A stretch of DNA of 64,000 bases from Rhizobium sp. ZPR4 (GCF_040215725.1 NZ_CP157967.1:682001-746000), one strand, 5' to 3'; counted from the first letter of the stretch, positions 18,577 through 28,600 are shown. Program-made: numbers and translations. Notes: generated from the letters alone by a model not told the origin.

Positions 18577-21225
18577 TCACTCCTTGAGGATGCGATCGAC
18601 GATATCGCGCACGTCGGTCGAAAGACCGCCTGCGCGCTCGATCCGCATCAGCGCCGAGCGGGCATGATCGGCGCGTACTGGCTCCAGCAGGCGCCAGGAG
18701 CGCATTGAAGTCAGGATGCGTGCTGCAAGCTGCGGGTTGCGCTGATCGATCTCGAGGATCTCGTCTGCCAGGAAATTGTATCCGGCGCCATCGGCGCGAC
18801 CGAACCCTGTGGGGTTGGCGAAAGCGAATGTGCCGACGAGTGCACGCACACGATTCGGATTCGTACGCTTGAACAGCGGCATCTCCATAAGCAGCCGAAT
18901 ACGTTCCAGCGCGCCCGCGCCGGGGATTGCGGCCTGGATGGCGAGCCATTTGTCGATGACGAGCGCATTGTCTGCGAAGCGGTCGCGGAAATGCGCAAGT
19001 GCTGCCGCCGTCTCGGCCGTGTCCGGGAAGTGCTGTGCCAGAATAGTCAGCGCGGCGCTGAGATCGGTCATGTTGTTTGCCGCATCATAGGCGGCCTTCG
19101 CTCTTGCAGGCGCCTCATCCAGCTGGGACAGATAGCTCAGGGCTGCATTCCGCAACGCACGGCGGCCGGCGCTTGCGGCATCCGGAGTGAAGGGGCCGGG
19201 CGTTTGCATGCCGTCATAGAGCGCGGCGAACACACCCTGTCCAGCTTCAGCGATCCGTTTGATGATTGTCTGGCGTGCGGCATGAATGGCGTCCGGATCA
19301 TTGTTGCCGCCCAGTTCGCGGGCAATGTCGGATTCACTCGGCAAGGCAAGGGCCTGAGCGCGGAAGGCCGGCTCCAGGCTTTCGTCGGCTGCTGCTGTGA
19401 GCAGCGCATCGGTGAAGGCTGGATCACACGTAATATCAAGGCCTTGGCGCGCATCACGCGCCGCCTGCAAGAGATTAGGCAGGCCGAGGTCGAGAAGCGC
19501 CTGCCAGCGGGCGAAATGATCGGTCTCGTAACGGGCGATCAGCGCCAGGTCGGCGGCGCTCTGGCTGAATTGCAGGTTGATCGGCGTCGAGAAGCTGCGA
19601 TTAAGCGACAGGACCGGCCGCGAAGGAATGCCGTGGAACGTCACCGTCTGCGTCTGCTTCGTCAGGTGCAATACGTCGTCAATAAGCTCCGCCCCGCTGA
19701 CGGATGACGGCGTGATGATGGTGCCGTCTTCGGCAAGCAAGCCCATGCGCAAGGGGATGTGCATCGGCTTCTTGGCGGTCTGGCCTGGCGTCGCCGGCAC
19801 CATCTGCTCGAGCGACAGGGTGAATGTCTTGGCATCTGCGCCATAGGCGCCGGATGCGGTGACGAGGGGCGTTCCAGCCTGATGATACCAGAGCGAGAAC
19901 TGCGCGAGATCGCGGCCGCTGACATCTTCAAAACATTTGACGAAATCTTCGATCGTCACAGCCTCTCCGTCGTGCCGATCGAAATAAAGGTCCATGCCTT
20001 TCTTGAACAGATCGCGGCCGAGCAGCGTTGCGATCATGCGCGTGACTTCGCTGCCCTTCTCATAGACCGTGGTCGTATAGAAGTTGTTGATTTCGCGGTA
20101 TTTCGTCGGGCGAACCGGATGAGCGAGGGGACCGCTGTCCTCCGGGAACTGCTCTGACTTCAGGTGCCGGACTTCGGCGATGCGCTTGACGGGGCGCGAG
20201 CGCTGGTCGGCGGAAAACTCGTGATCGCGATAGACGGTCAGGCCTTCCTTGAGGCAAAGCTGGAACCAGTCGCGGCAGGTGATGCGGTTGCCCGTCCAGT
20301 TGTGGAAGTACTCATGCGCGATGATCGCTTCGATATTGGCGTAGTCGGCATCGGTTGCCGTCTCGGGATCGGCCAGAACGTACTTGTCGTTGAAGACGTT
20401 GAGACCCTTGTTCTCCATGGCCCCCATGTTGAAATCCGACACGGCGACGATCATGAAGATGTCGAGATCGTATTCGCGGCCGAACCGCTCCTCATCCCAC
20501 TTCATCGAGCGCTTCAGCGCATCCATGGCGTAAGTCGCACGCGGCTCCTTGCCATGCTCGACATAGATTTTCAGCGCGACCTCACGGCCGGACAGGGTGG
20601 TGAATGTGTCCTCGACGACACCGAGATCGCCGGCGACGAGTGCGAAGAGATAGCTCGGCTTCGGATGCGGGTCGAACCAGGCGGCAAAATGCCTGCCTTC
20701 GCCATAGCCGGCGCCGCCAAGGAAATTGCCGTTCGACAGCAGCAGCGGATTGGCGGCCTTGTCGGCAATGATATTGACGGTGTAGGGCGCGAGAACATCC
20801 GGCCGGTCGGGGAAATAGGTGATGCGGCGGAAGCCTTCGGCCTCGCACTGCGTGCAATAGATGCCGCCGGTGCGATAAAGGCCCATCAGTTGCGTGTTGG
20901 CCTCGGGATTGATGACAGTCGTGATCGTCAGCTCGAAAGGCGTGCTTTCGGGCAGGTCGCGAATGGTCAGACTTTCGGGAGTGGCATCATATTGTTCGGC
21001 CGGAAGTTCGTCCTGATCGAGCAGCAGGCCGGAAAGGACCAGTTCATCGCCATCGAGCACGAGGGGTGTTTTGGGATCGGTACCTTCGCGGCGATGGAAG
21101 ATCAGCCGTGCTTCCACCTTGGTCTCGGTCGGATGCAGATCGAAGGTGAGGTCCACGCGTTCCAGAACGAAGTCGGTGGGACGATAGTCTGCCAGATTGA
21201 TGATCTGGCCGGTGTCTGTACGCAT
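18577..21225 (-). CDS. pepN: Aminopeptidase N (M1 metallopeptidase)
   Basis: An 882-residue M1 peptidase of the E. coli PepN type. It has the substrate-binding GAMEN motif (268-272), the zinc site HEYFH (304-308) and the third ligand Glu327 in LKEGLTVYRDHEFSADQ, followed by the M1 C-terminal helical domain. It removes N-terminal amino acids from peptides in the cytoplasm. No signal peptide is present. It stands alone, read divergently from the orphan gene at 21697. Confidence 0.95.
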   Translation of the reverse strand: MRTDTGQIINLADYRPTDFVLERVDLTFDLHPTETKVEARLIFHRREGTDPKTPLVLDGDELVLSGLLLDQDELPAEQYDATPESLTIRDLPESTPFELTITTVINPEANTQLMGLYRTGGIYCTQCEAEGFRRITYFPDRPDVLAPYTVNIIADKAANPLLLSNGNFLGGAGYGEGRHFAAWFDPHPKPSYLFALVAGDLGVVEDTFTTLSGREVALKIYVEHGKEPRATYAMDALKRSMKWDEERFGREYDLDIFMIVAVSDFNMGAMENKGLNVFNDKYVLADPETATDADYANIEAIIAHEYFHNWTGNRITCRDWFQLCLKEGLTVYRDHEFSADQRSRPVKRIAEVRHLKSEQFPEDSGPLAHPVRPTKYREINNFYTTTVYEKGSEVTRMIATLLGRDLFKKGMDLYFDRHDGEAVTIEDFVKCFEDVSGRDLAQFSLWYHQAGTPLVTASGAYGADAKTFTLSLEQMVPATPGQTAKKPMHIPLRMGLLAEDGTIITPSSVSGAELIDDVLHLTKQTQTVTFHGIPSRPVLSLNRSFSTPINLQFSQSAADLALIARYETDHFARWQALLDLGLPNLLQAARDARQGLDITCDPAFTDALLTAAADESLEPAFRAQALALPSESDIARELGGNNDPDAIHAARQTIIKRIAEAGQGVFAALYDGMQTPGPFTPDAASAGRRALRNAALSYLSQLDEAPARAKAAYDAANNMTDLSAALTILAQHFPDTAETAAALAHFRDRFADNALVIDKWLAIQAAIPGAGALERIRLLMEMPLFKRTNPNRVRALVGTFAFANPTGFGRADGAGYNFLADEILEIDQRNPQLAARILTSMRSWRLLEPVRADHARSALMRIERAGGLSTDVRDIVDRILKE

Positions 21226-21526
21226 GGTCTATCCTGATCAGGCTATGCTGTGGCGGGCACAGTCCGAAGCCCTCCTCCGGACTGAAAGTGGCCGCATCAT
21301 TACACCGAAATCTGAACCAAAGTTAAAGTCATATCGCAATGCCCATAGTTTTGTTATGGCACAATAAGTATTCGCTCGCCGGGCCGCTTCCATTTCAGCT
21401 ATTCGAATGAAAAGCGGCAACTCTCCGCCTGCATTTGCAGACCGGCAGTACAATTGCTACCATAACGTTCAAGTGGATCATCATGACTGCATTGCCGTCA
21501 GATGCAGGCCGTTACGGTAAGGAAAC

Positions 21527-21547
21527 AATAATTTAAAGTAAATTATT
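21527..21547. promoter_or_regulatory. Perfect AT-rich palindrome, operator candidate
   Basis: Arms AATAATTT (21527-21534) and AAATTATT (21540-21547) with a 5-base spacer, in the divergent region about 150 bases ahead of the orphan gene. There is no T-run after it and no GC in the arms, so it is not a terminator. A dimeric regulator could bind it. Confidence 0.4.
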
Positions 21548-21684
21548 TGTTTAACCCCTTGCGATATAAAAGGGCTTGCATGACTATAGCATGCTATTAG
21601 ATATCGGAATTATGATCGATTCCGACGATTTCGTTCACAAAAATGAAACATCCACTTTCTGTCGCTTTTTGAGAAGGGCACCCC

Positions 21685-21691
21685 AAGGAGG
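21685..21691 (+). promoter_or_regulatory. Strong Shine-Dalgarno deciding a TTG start
   Basis: AAGGAGG at 21685-21691 lies 5 bases before TTG at 21697. There is no ATG nearby in that frame, so this site supports the TTG as the real start of the downstream gene. Confidence 0.75.
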
Positions 21692-21696
21692 CCCGA

Positions 21697-22548
21697 TTGA
21701 GTTTTTCTATCGAGCAGCTTGCTCGTCATCCCAAGTTCGTAGCCTCCTTGCGCTTTCTCTCCGAGGCATTGCGGAATCGTTATGATAGCGGCCCGAGGGT
21801 CGCGCGCATGCTTGCTTCGCATCAGCGGTGGCTTCTCAGCCAGTCCGCCTATGCGCTCCATCTTGAATATGATCCGGGAGTTCCTGGTTCGGGTATGACC
21901 GTTGTCGCGCTGCGTGACCTCATCACGCACTACCGCGTCGCCAGCCGCAATACGGTCCTGAGCTTCGTTGAGGAGTTGCTGACCTATCGCTTCCTGGAAC
22001 TGGCCCCAGGTCCCGCTCGCCGTCCGCGCCGTTACGTGCCGACTGAAACCACCTATTCGGCGATGTTCAGTTGGTATCTTGCCAATCTGGCCGCGCTCGA
22101 TCTGGTTGACGATGGCGATCGCGCAGCAGCGCTGGTCGCATCACCGATGCTCATGGATCTGGCTCAGCCGCGCATGGCCCGCAATTGCCTGGCGACCGAC
22201 ATCTGGCGCGAACCGCCGGAAGGTGTCGCCCTGTTCCTCTGGACGGAATCTGGCGGCCTGGTCGTCGACTATATCATGTCTAAGCTGGACCTCAGCGGAG
22301 AGGTCGGCGACCGGATCGATATCGGCCGTGTCGACGCCCGCGCGCTGGCGGCACATTTCATGATATCGCGCACCCATTTGCAGCGTCTCCTGCGCAAGTC
22401 TGCCGATCGTAGCGATATCGGCTGGTATGACGAATCCAAGAAGACGCGTATGTGGATATCGCGCAATTTTCTCGATCAGTATTGCGGATGGCAGGCCGTG
22501 AAATTGGCGGCGGTCGATGAGGCTTTCGCCTGGGCGCGGTCCGCCTAG
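21697..22548 (+). CDS. Orphan protein, probably DNA-binding
   Basis: A 283-residue soluble protein starting at TTG behind a perfect AAGGAGG. I do not recognise a named family. Two segments look like helix-turn-helix units: about 69-105 (VVALRDLITHYRVASRNTVL, then a wing-like run RRPRRYVPTE), and about 212-245 (DARALAAHFMISRTHLQRLL followed by basic residues). Between them is a helical region with FSWYLANLAALDLVDDGDRAAA. The pattern suggests a transcriptional regulator with two DNA-contacting halves. Upstream DNA contains a perfect palindrome. It has no operon partner on its strand. Codon use looks like the rest of the chromosome, so it is not obviously foreign. Confidence 0.7.
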   Translation: MSFSIEQLARHPKFVASLRFLSEALRNRYDSGPRVARMLASHQRWLLSQSAYALHLEYDPGVPGSGMTVVALRDLITHYRVASRNTVLSFVEELLTYRFLELAPGPARRPRRYVPTETTYSAMFSWYLANLAALDLVDDGDRAAALVASPMLMDLAQPRMARNCLATDIWREPPEGVALFLWTESGGLVVDYIMSKLDLSGEVGDRIDIGRVDARALAAHFMISRTHLQRLLRKSADRSDIGWYDESKKTRMWISRNFLDQYCGWQAVKLAAVDEAFAWARSA

Positions 22549-22622
22549 AGTGCAGGGCTCTCGCAGATTTGCTCATTCGGTTCGAGTCGACGATCAGGCA
22601 GCGCAATTCTGCCCGTAAGATC

Positions 22623-22787
22623 TCAAAGCGGGATGCTGGCCGCGATGATCCGGGCAGCTCTCGTGCTGCCGCACTCGCCCTTGTGAAAGTTACGTGCGCG
22701 CTCGAATTCTTCCGCGGCTCGCACCGCAGAGCCGATATGGCCGACGGAATCGAACAGGGCGATGAATGGACGCAAACCCGAAGACAT
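22623..22787 (-). CDS. Possible small protein (54 aa)
   Basis: The minus-strand frame begins MSSGLRPFIALFDSVGHIGS and ends at TGA, with GC-rich third positions typical of real genes here. AGGA lies 8 bases before the ATG. Its start resembles the next small frame (M-x-x-x-x-R-P, then F-D, then V-R-A), suggesting two related proteins. No known domain recognised. A plus-strand frame over the same DNA looks like a shadow. Confidence 0.45.
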   Translation of the reverse strand: MSSGLRPFIALFDSVGHIGSAVRAAEEFERARNFHKGECGSTRAARIIAASIPL

Positions 22788-22846
22788 GATGAAAATCCTG
22801 ATACTTAAACGCTACGCCGGATCGCCAAACGTTTCGCGCCCGCAGG

Positions 22847-23038
22847 TCAGCAGGCGCGGAAATCGGCGAAAATGGCTGTCGGGCGGCTGATACGAGCCGA
22901 GATGCCGGTGCCTCGTGCAGTCATCTGCTCATTGGCAGCGACGCCGAGGTTGCGATGGCCGTTTGTGGCGCGGACTGGCTCGATGGCGCGGCGCAAGGTA
23001 TCAAACCTGCAGTGAATAGGGCGAAAACGTGCAGTCAT
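22847..23038 (-). CDS. Possible small protein (63 aa)
   Basis: Starts MTARFRPIHCRFDTLRRAIE at ATG 23038, with AAAGGAA about 8 bases upstream. It shares the layout R-P, F-D, V-R-A with the adjacent small frame at 22623-22787, 59 bases downstream of it. The frame is open further upstream to 23134, but that part has poor composition and no ribosome binding site. Function unknown. Confidence 0.45.
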   Translation of the reverse strand: MTARFRPIHCRFDTLRRAIEPVRATNGHRNLGVAANEQMTARGTGISARISRPTAIFADFRAC

Positions 23039-23176
23039 TGCCTTGGTTCCTTTCGAATTCCTCCCAAGACACCACTTATATTGCAGTGCAACATAGATTC
23101 TGCAATGCACGGTAAAAGAAGACTGCCATGCCAAAAACGCATGACTAGTGTCATTCTCCGTTAATACCTGTTGAAA

Positions 23177-24064
23177 TCAGCCTAATATTTCAGCGGCGAT
23201 ATAATTCTTGAAGGCAAGAAGATCGCTCCAGGCCAGGCGTTTGTTGATCGGCGCGGTCAGCAATTCCTGCGGATGCAGGCTGGCGATGGCGGGGACGGGT
23301 CGGCCGAGAATGCTGATTTCCCGCCATTGTCCGCGCAATCCATGGATGGTTTCACCACCGCCGAAGAAGTGGCGGGCGGTGAAATTGCCAAGCAGCAGTA
23401 CCGCCTTCGGCTCGGCAAGCGCAATCTGTCGTTCTATGAACGGACGGCATATCTCGATTTCTGGCGGGGAAGGGGCGCGGTTGCCCGGCGGTCGCCAGGG
23501 AATGACGTTGGTGAGCAGGATCGAATCACGCTGCAGGCCGATGGCGGCGAGCATTCTGTCGAGCAACTGTCCCGCGCGGCCGGCAAACGGCGTCCCCTCG
23601 CGGTCGTCGTCGGCGCTTGGCATCGGCCCGATCACCATGATCCGGCCTTCCGGCGTGCCGCTCGCAAAGATCGTCGAACGGGCGCTGTTCTTGAGATTGC
23701 AGCCGTTGAAGGCCTCGATCGCGGTCTTCAACTCGGCAAGTGAGCGCGCACTTTCGGCCGCGAATCGGGCTTGCTCCACGGCTTGCTCGTCGGGAATGGC
23801 CGGTGCTGCGCGCGGCGGTGCTATCGCGGGAGATGCCGCCGGCTTTGCCGCGGCGCGACGCTCAGGTTGCGACCGTGTGGCGGGTGCTGGAGCTGCGGCC
23901 CTTGGCTGCGTTGCGCGCGAGCCTTGCCGTGCGGCCCGCATGGCTTCGAATTCTGCGAAGCGATCCACCGGCTGCTCTTCCAGCAGCCAGTCGACGCCGG
24001 CATCCGCATGGAAATGCAGAAGGGCGGCAAGTTCGGCCGGTGTGAGGTCGCTGGCGGAAATCAT
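23177..24064 (-). CDS. Family-4-like uracil-DNA glycosylase with altered motifs
   Basis: A 295-residue protein: a short N-terminal helix region, an Ala/Pro-rich linker at about 50-95, then the UDG-superfamily domain (IMVIGPMPSADDDREG, PFAGRAGQLLDRML, NVIPWRPPGNR, and a late HPQELL at 264-269). Family 4 enzymes remove uracil from DNA and bind a 4Fe-4S cluster with four cysteines. Here only Cys122 and Cys206 lie near the expected positions; the second cysteine of the N-terminal pair and the one before RPPGNR are missing. Motif A reads GPMPS rather than GEAPG. It may lack the cluster or be inactive. The Hsp70-like gene upstream is on the same strand. Confidence 0.8.
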   Translation of the reverse strand: MISASDLTPAELAALLHFHADAGVDWLLEEQPVDRFAEFEAMRAARQGSRATQPRAAAPAPATRSQPERRAAAKPAASPAIAPPRAAPAIPDEQAVEQARFAAESARSLAELKTAIEAFNGCNLKNSARSTIFASGTPEGRIMVIGPMPSADDDREGTPFAGRAGQLLDRMLAAIGLQRDSILLTNVIPWRPPGNRAPSPPEIEICRPFIERQIALAEPKAVLLLGNFTARHFFGGGETIHGLRGQWREISILGRPVPAIASLHPQELLTAPINKRLAWSDLLAFKNYIAAEILG

Positions 24065-24118
24065 GCGCGAACTCTATCCAAAGCGGCACAGGAACGAAAG
24101 GGCAGGGTGGGCGCTATG

Positions 24119-25408
24119 TCAGGCCGTCCACTGGGCGATATCGTCGCGTTCGCCGATCAGGGCCAAACCATGAGCGATGGACAGCAATTCGCCGCCCGTC
24201 TCGATCCGCTCCTGGCCGAAACGTTCCGTAAAGATGCGGCGCACGGCCGGCACGAAAGAGGTGCCTCCCGTCAGAAACACCTTGTCGATCGCGTCAGGCG
24301 ATGTGTTCGTGGTCGTCAGCACGTCATCCAGCGCGCCTTCGATGCGGACGAGATCTTCCGCAATCCATGTCTCGAAGTCGGCGCGGCGCACCTGCTTGCG
24401 TCCGGCCTTGCCAAGTGGCGGGAAGTTGAATTCGGCCTCTTCCTGGGCGGAAAGCGCCATCTTCGTCGCCGATACTGCCTGATAGAGCGGGTATCCCTCA
24501 TCATGTTCGACGAGTTCGATGAAGGCCTCCAGCTTTTCCGGCTCGAGGCTGCTGCGCACGAGCGTCTTCAGGTCGGCATATTCGCGCGAGGTCTTGAAGA
24601 TCGAAAGCTGGTTCCAGCGGCCGAAATTCGCGTAGTAGGAGGTGGGCACTTCCAGAAGCTTGTCGAAGCTCTTGAAGAAACTGCCCTTGCCGATGGCCGG
24701 CGAAACGATGTTGTCGATCATCCTGAAATCGAAGTGATCGCCGGCAATACCGACGCCGGAATGGCCGATCGGCGTCGCGGTCAGCTTTCCGCCGTGGGTT
24801 TCGAAGCGGATGAGCGAATAGTCGGTCGTGCCGCCGCCGAAGTCGGCGACCAGCACGGTCGCATCCTTCTTCAGATGCTGCGCGAAGTAAAAGGCGGCTG
24901 CCACCGGCTCGTAGACATAATGGATTTCCGGAAAGCCGAACCGCGCAAGAGCGGCATTATAGCGCTCGGTGGCAAGGGTTGGGTTCGGATTGGCGCCGGC
25001 AAAGTGCACGGGTCGCCCAGTGACGATGCGTGAAACATTTTCCGGCCATCCCTCTCCGGCATAGGCACGCAGGCGGCGCACGAAGATCTCCATCAGATCC
25101 TCGAAGCTATGCCGCTTGGCGTAGATCAACGTGCCCTGGAAGAGGGCGCTCGCCGCGAAGGTCTTGATCGACTGCAGGAAGCGACAGTCGCCAGGATTGT
25201 CGATGAACTGCCGGATCGCCGCGTGCCCGGCCTCGACCTTGAGTGCGGCCGCGCCCAACCCAGGGTCCTTCATGAAGGAGAGCGCCGTGCGCATGCTGTC
25301 CGCCGTACCGGCAGCGCTGTTGAAGGCGACCGATTGTGTCGCAGATCCATCGGCTATCGCCAGGACCGTGTTCGTCGTGCCGAAGTCGAAACCAAGCGCC
25401 CGAGCCAT
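24119..25408 (-). CDS. YegD-type Hsp70 family protein
   Basis: A 429-residue actin-fold ATPase: phosphate-1 loop ALGFDFGTTNTVLAIAD at the N-terminus, LVADFGGGTTDYSLIRF in the middle and VFLTGGTSFVPAVRRIF near the end. It lacks the DnaK substrate-binding domain, as in YegD. The ATG at 25408 follows AAGGAG with a 7-base spacer; an upstream ATG at 25450 has no such support. YegD-like proteins are chaperone-related with no clear client. It ends 54 bases before the glycosylase gene on the same strand, so the two may form an operon. Confidence 0.85.
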   Translation of the reverse strand: MARALGFDFGTTNTVLAIADGSATQSVAFNSAAGTADSMRTALSFMKDPGLGAAALKVEAGHAAIRQFIDNPGDCRFLQSIKTFAASALFQGTLIYAKRHSFEDLMEIFVRRLRAYAGEGWPENVSRIVTGRPVHFAGANPNPTLATERYNAALARFGFPEIHYVYEPVAAAFYFAQHLKKDATVLVADFGGGTTDYSLIRFETHGGKLTATPIGHSGVGIAGDHFDFRMIDNIVSPAIGKGSFFKSFDKLLEVPTSYYANFGRWNQLSIFKTSREYADLKTLVRSSLEPEKLEAFIELVEHDEGYPLYQAVSATKMALSAQEEAEFNFPPLGKAGRKQVRRADFETWIAEDLVRIEGALDDVLTTTNTSPDAIDKVFLTGGTSFVPAVRRIFTERFGQERIETGGELLSIAHGLALIGERDDIAQWTA

Positions 25409-25591
25409 GCCCGCACTCCTTTCCGTCGAAATTGTCTGGATTGGGGCCAAGCCCCTGATGAGACGCGTGACGCGCCCTGTCGCAAAGAGGGCGCGTCATG
25501 ACATGGCCGGACTTCAAGTTCAAGCCGGCAGGATGCTTTTATTTTTTCTGCGCTATGGCATCCGCCGGCAGTGCTTCCACACCCGGTTGGC

Positions 25592-25625
25592 TCGCAAAAG
25601 AAACGGGCGCCTTTTGGCGCCCGTT
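25592..25625 (-). terminator. Terminator after the RND efflux operon
   Basis: Perfect 10-base arms AACGGGCGCC (25602-25611) and GGCGCCCGTT (25616-25625) with loop TTTT. On the minus strand it is followed by a T-rich tail (TTTCTTTT) and begins 4 bases after the permease stop, so it ends the leftward transcript. Confidence 0.8.
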
Positions 25626-25629
25626 GATC

Positions 25630-28600
25630 TCATTCGGCGGCGATGGCCGCTGGCGGGTCCTTGTGATGAGGATCCTTGTCCTTGCGCTTGCCGAGACGGC
25701 CAAGGAAGTCGTTGAGGCGGTTCATCTCCAGGAAGATGACCGGCGTGATGAACAGCGTCAGAAGCTGCGAAACCACCAGGCCGCCGACGACGGCAATGCC
25801 GAGCGGCTGGCGAAGCTCGGAACTCGCTCCACCGCCAACGGCGATCGGCAATGCACCGAGCAGAGCGCAGAAGGTCGTCATCATGATTGGGCGGAAACGG
25901 CGGACGCAGGCTTCGTGGATCGCCTCCGCCGGCGCTATGCCGGGAGTCGATCGTAAAGTCTCCAGCGCCACGTCGATCATCATGATCGCATTCTTCTTCA
26001 CGATACCGATCAGCATCAGCAAGCCGATAAGCGCGATGATCGACAGGTCGAAGCCGAAGACCTTCAAGGCGAGCAGGGCGCCGAGAGCGGCAGCCGGCAG
26101 ACCGGAAAGAATGGTCAGCGGATGGATGAAGCTTTCGTAGAGAACGCCGAGGACCACGTAGATCGTCAGCACGGCAGCCAGGATCAGGTAAGGCGTGCTG
26201 CCCTGCGACTGCTGGAAGATCTGTGCGGTGCCGCCGTAGGACGTGAAGATGTCCGCCGGCATGTCGATATCCTTCTTGATCTGATCAATCCGCGCCGTGG
26301 CGTCGCCAAGCGCTTCGCCAGCCGGCAGGTTGAAGGAGACCGTTGTCGATACCAACTGGCCCGTCTGGTTGATGGTGACCGGACCGGTGGTGCGCTGGAC
26401 ATGGGCGAAATCGGACAGGGGAACCAGCGCGCCGCTTGAGGAAGCAACGTGGATATCCTGCAGCCTTTGGTCGTCCCAGGGCTTGCTTGTGTCGAATTCG
26501 ACCATGACGTCATAACTGTCGCCGGTGGTCTGGATCTGCGCGGCATCATAGCCGCCGAACGCTTCCTCCAATGTGGTGCGCAGCAGGTTATTGTTGATCC
26601 CGTATTGGGCTGCCTTTTCGGTATCGATGACGATGTTGGCCTGCAGAGCATTGTTCTGCTCGTCCGAGGCAACGTCGGTGAAGCTCGGATCACGACGCAT
26701 CGCATCCAGCATCTTGTTGGCCCAGAGGTTGGTCTGGTCGGCACTCAACGCCTGGATGACGAGCTGATATTGGCTGGCCGTCTGCCGGCCGCCGAAGCGC
26801 AGGCTTTGCTGTGGCGTAATATAGGCCTTGAGACCGGCGATGGTGCTGATGCTGGCACGCAGTTCGCGCAGCGTCTGGTCCAGCGGCACACGCTGGTCCT
26901 TCGGCTTCAATTGGACAAACATGGTGCCGTTGTTCAACGGCTGGCGGACACTGCCGCCGACGATGGACATGACGTGGTCGACGGCCTGGTTCTGTCTGAC
27001 AAGTGCTGCTGCTTGGTTCTGCAGGTCGCGCATCGCCGGATAGGAGATATCCTGACGCGCCTGGGTGGAGATTTGCAGACGGCCGATGTCTTCGGTCGGG
27101 AAGAAGCTCGCCGGCAGCACCATGAAGAGATAGACCGAGAGCGCGACCGAGCCGAGGAAGCTCAGGAGAACGGTGCCGCGATGGCGCAGGCACCAGGCGA
27201 CGCCCTTGTCGTAGCCGCGCTGGGTCCAATCGAAACCGCGGTTGAAGAGGCGCACCGGATAAGGAGGCTGATCGTGGCCTGCCGACAGGCGGGAGCTCAG
27301 CATCGGCGTGACGGTGAGCGACACGACCGCGGAAGACACGATGGCGATGGCGACCACCATGCCGAATTCGTTGAAGATGCGGCCGACTACGCCACCCATC
27401 AGCAGGATCGGGATGAAGACCGCGATCAGCGAGATGGACATGGAAATGATGGTGTAGCTGACTTCGGCCGATCCCTTGATTGCCGCCTGCAGCACCGGCA
27501 TGCCGTCTTCGACATGCCGCAATATGTTTTCCAGCATGACGATCGCATCATCCACCACAAGGCCGACGGCGAGCGTCAATCCGAGCAGTGATATGTTGTC
27601 GATACTATAGCCGAGCACATACATCATGCCGAAGGTCGAAATCAGCGACAGCGGCACGGCAAGGCCCGGGATGATCGTGGCCGTGACGTGACCCGTGAAG
27701 AGATAGATCACCAGAACGACGAGGCCGATCGTCAGCATCAAGGTGAATTTGACGTCCTTGATCGCATCGCGGATCGGCTGTGCCGAGTCGTTCATGATAT
27801 GCGTCTGCACCGAGGCTGGAATTTCCGCGTGGAGCTGCGGCAGCTTGGCATTGATCGCATCGACCACGTCGACGGTGTTGGCGTCCGGCTGGCGCTGGAT
27901 GGCCAGAATGATCGCCTGCTTGCCGTCGTACCAAGAGCCTGCATTGGTGTTCTGCACGCTATCCTGCACATCGGCGACATCGCTCAGATGGATCGGCGCG
28001 CCGTTGGGATTGGCAATGACCAGCGACTTGAATTGCGCGGCACTGGTGTTCTGCGTGTTGGCATTGAGCGTCATGCTCTGCTTGTTGTTCTGCAGAGTGC
28101 CGACCGGAACCTGGCTGTTGGCATTGACGATGGCGGTGTTGACGGTGTCGATCCCGATGCCGCGGGCCAGGAGCTTGTTCGGGTCGACTTCGACGCGCAC
28201 CGCGTAGGTCTGGGCACCATAGACGGTCACTTCGGCAACGCCCGGAAGCGTCGACAGCGATGGTGAAATGATGTCCTCGGCAATTTCGTCGAGCTTGCTG
28301 CGCGGCATGGTATCGCTCTGCACGGCAAGCAGCATGATCGGCGCGTCGGCCGGGTTCGTCTTCTTGTAGCCCGGCGGCGTCGTCAGGTTGTTGGGCAATT
28401 GACGCGTCGCATTCGAAATCGCGGCCTGAACGTCGGCCGCGGCGGCATCGATGCTGCGGTTGAGATCGAACTGCAGCACGATGCTCGTATTGCCGAGCGA
28501 GTTCGTCGCCGAGATTTCACTGATGCCGGGGATGGTTTCGAACTGCTTGATCAGCGGCGTGGAGACCGAGGTCGCCATCGTCTGCGGCGAAGCGCCGGTC

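Larger units (their letters stand above)
21226..21696. other. AT-rich divergent intergenic region
   Basis: A 470-base gap between pepN and the orphan gene at 21697. It is clearly AT-richer than the genes, most of all at 21520-21660. It holds a perfect palindrome listed separately and, presumably, promoters for both divergent genes; I could not assign -35/-10 boxes. Short frames here do not look coding. Confidence 0.5.
22549..23176. other. Gap with two minus-strand small genes
   Basis: Between the orphan gene and the uracil-DNA glycosylase gene there is no long coding frame. Two short minus-strand frames with ribosome binding sites, at 22623-22787 and 22847-23038, are listed separately. The part 23039-23176 is AT-richer and probably contains the promoter reading leftward into them. 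Confidence 0.5.

Noticed and set aside
20164..21237. Long plus-strand frame opposite pepN
   Set aside because: Antisense shadow of aminopeptidase N.
22569..22808. Plus-strand short frame in the gap
   Set aside because: The minus strand of the same DNA has a ribosome binding site and better coding composition.
26449..27591. Long plus-strand frame opposite the RND permease
   Set aside because: Shadow of the permease's transmembrane and porter regions.
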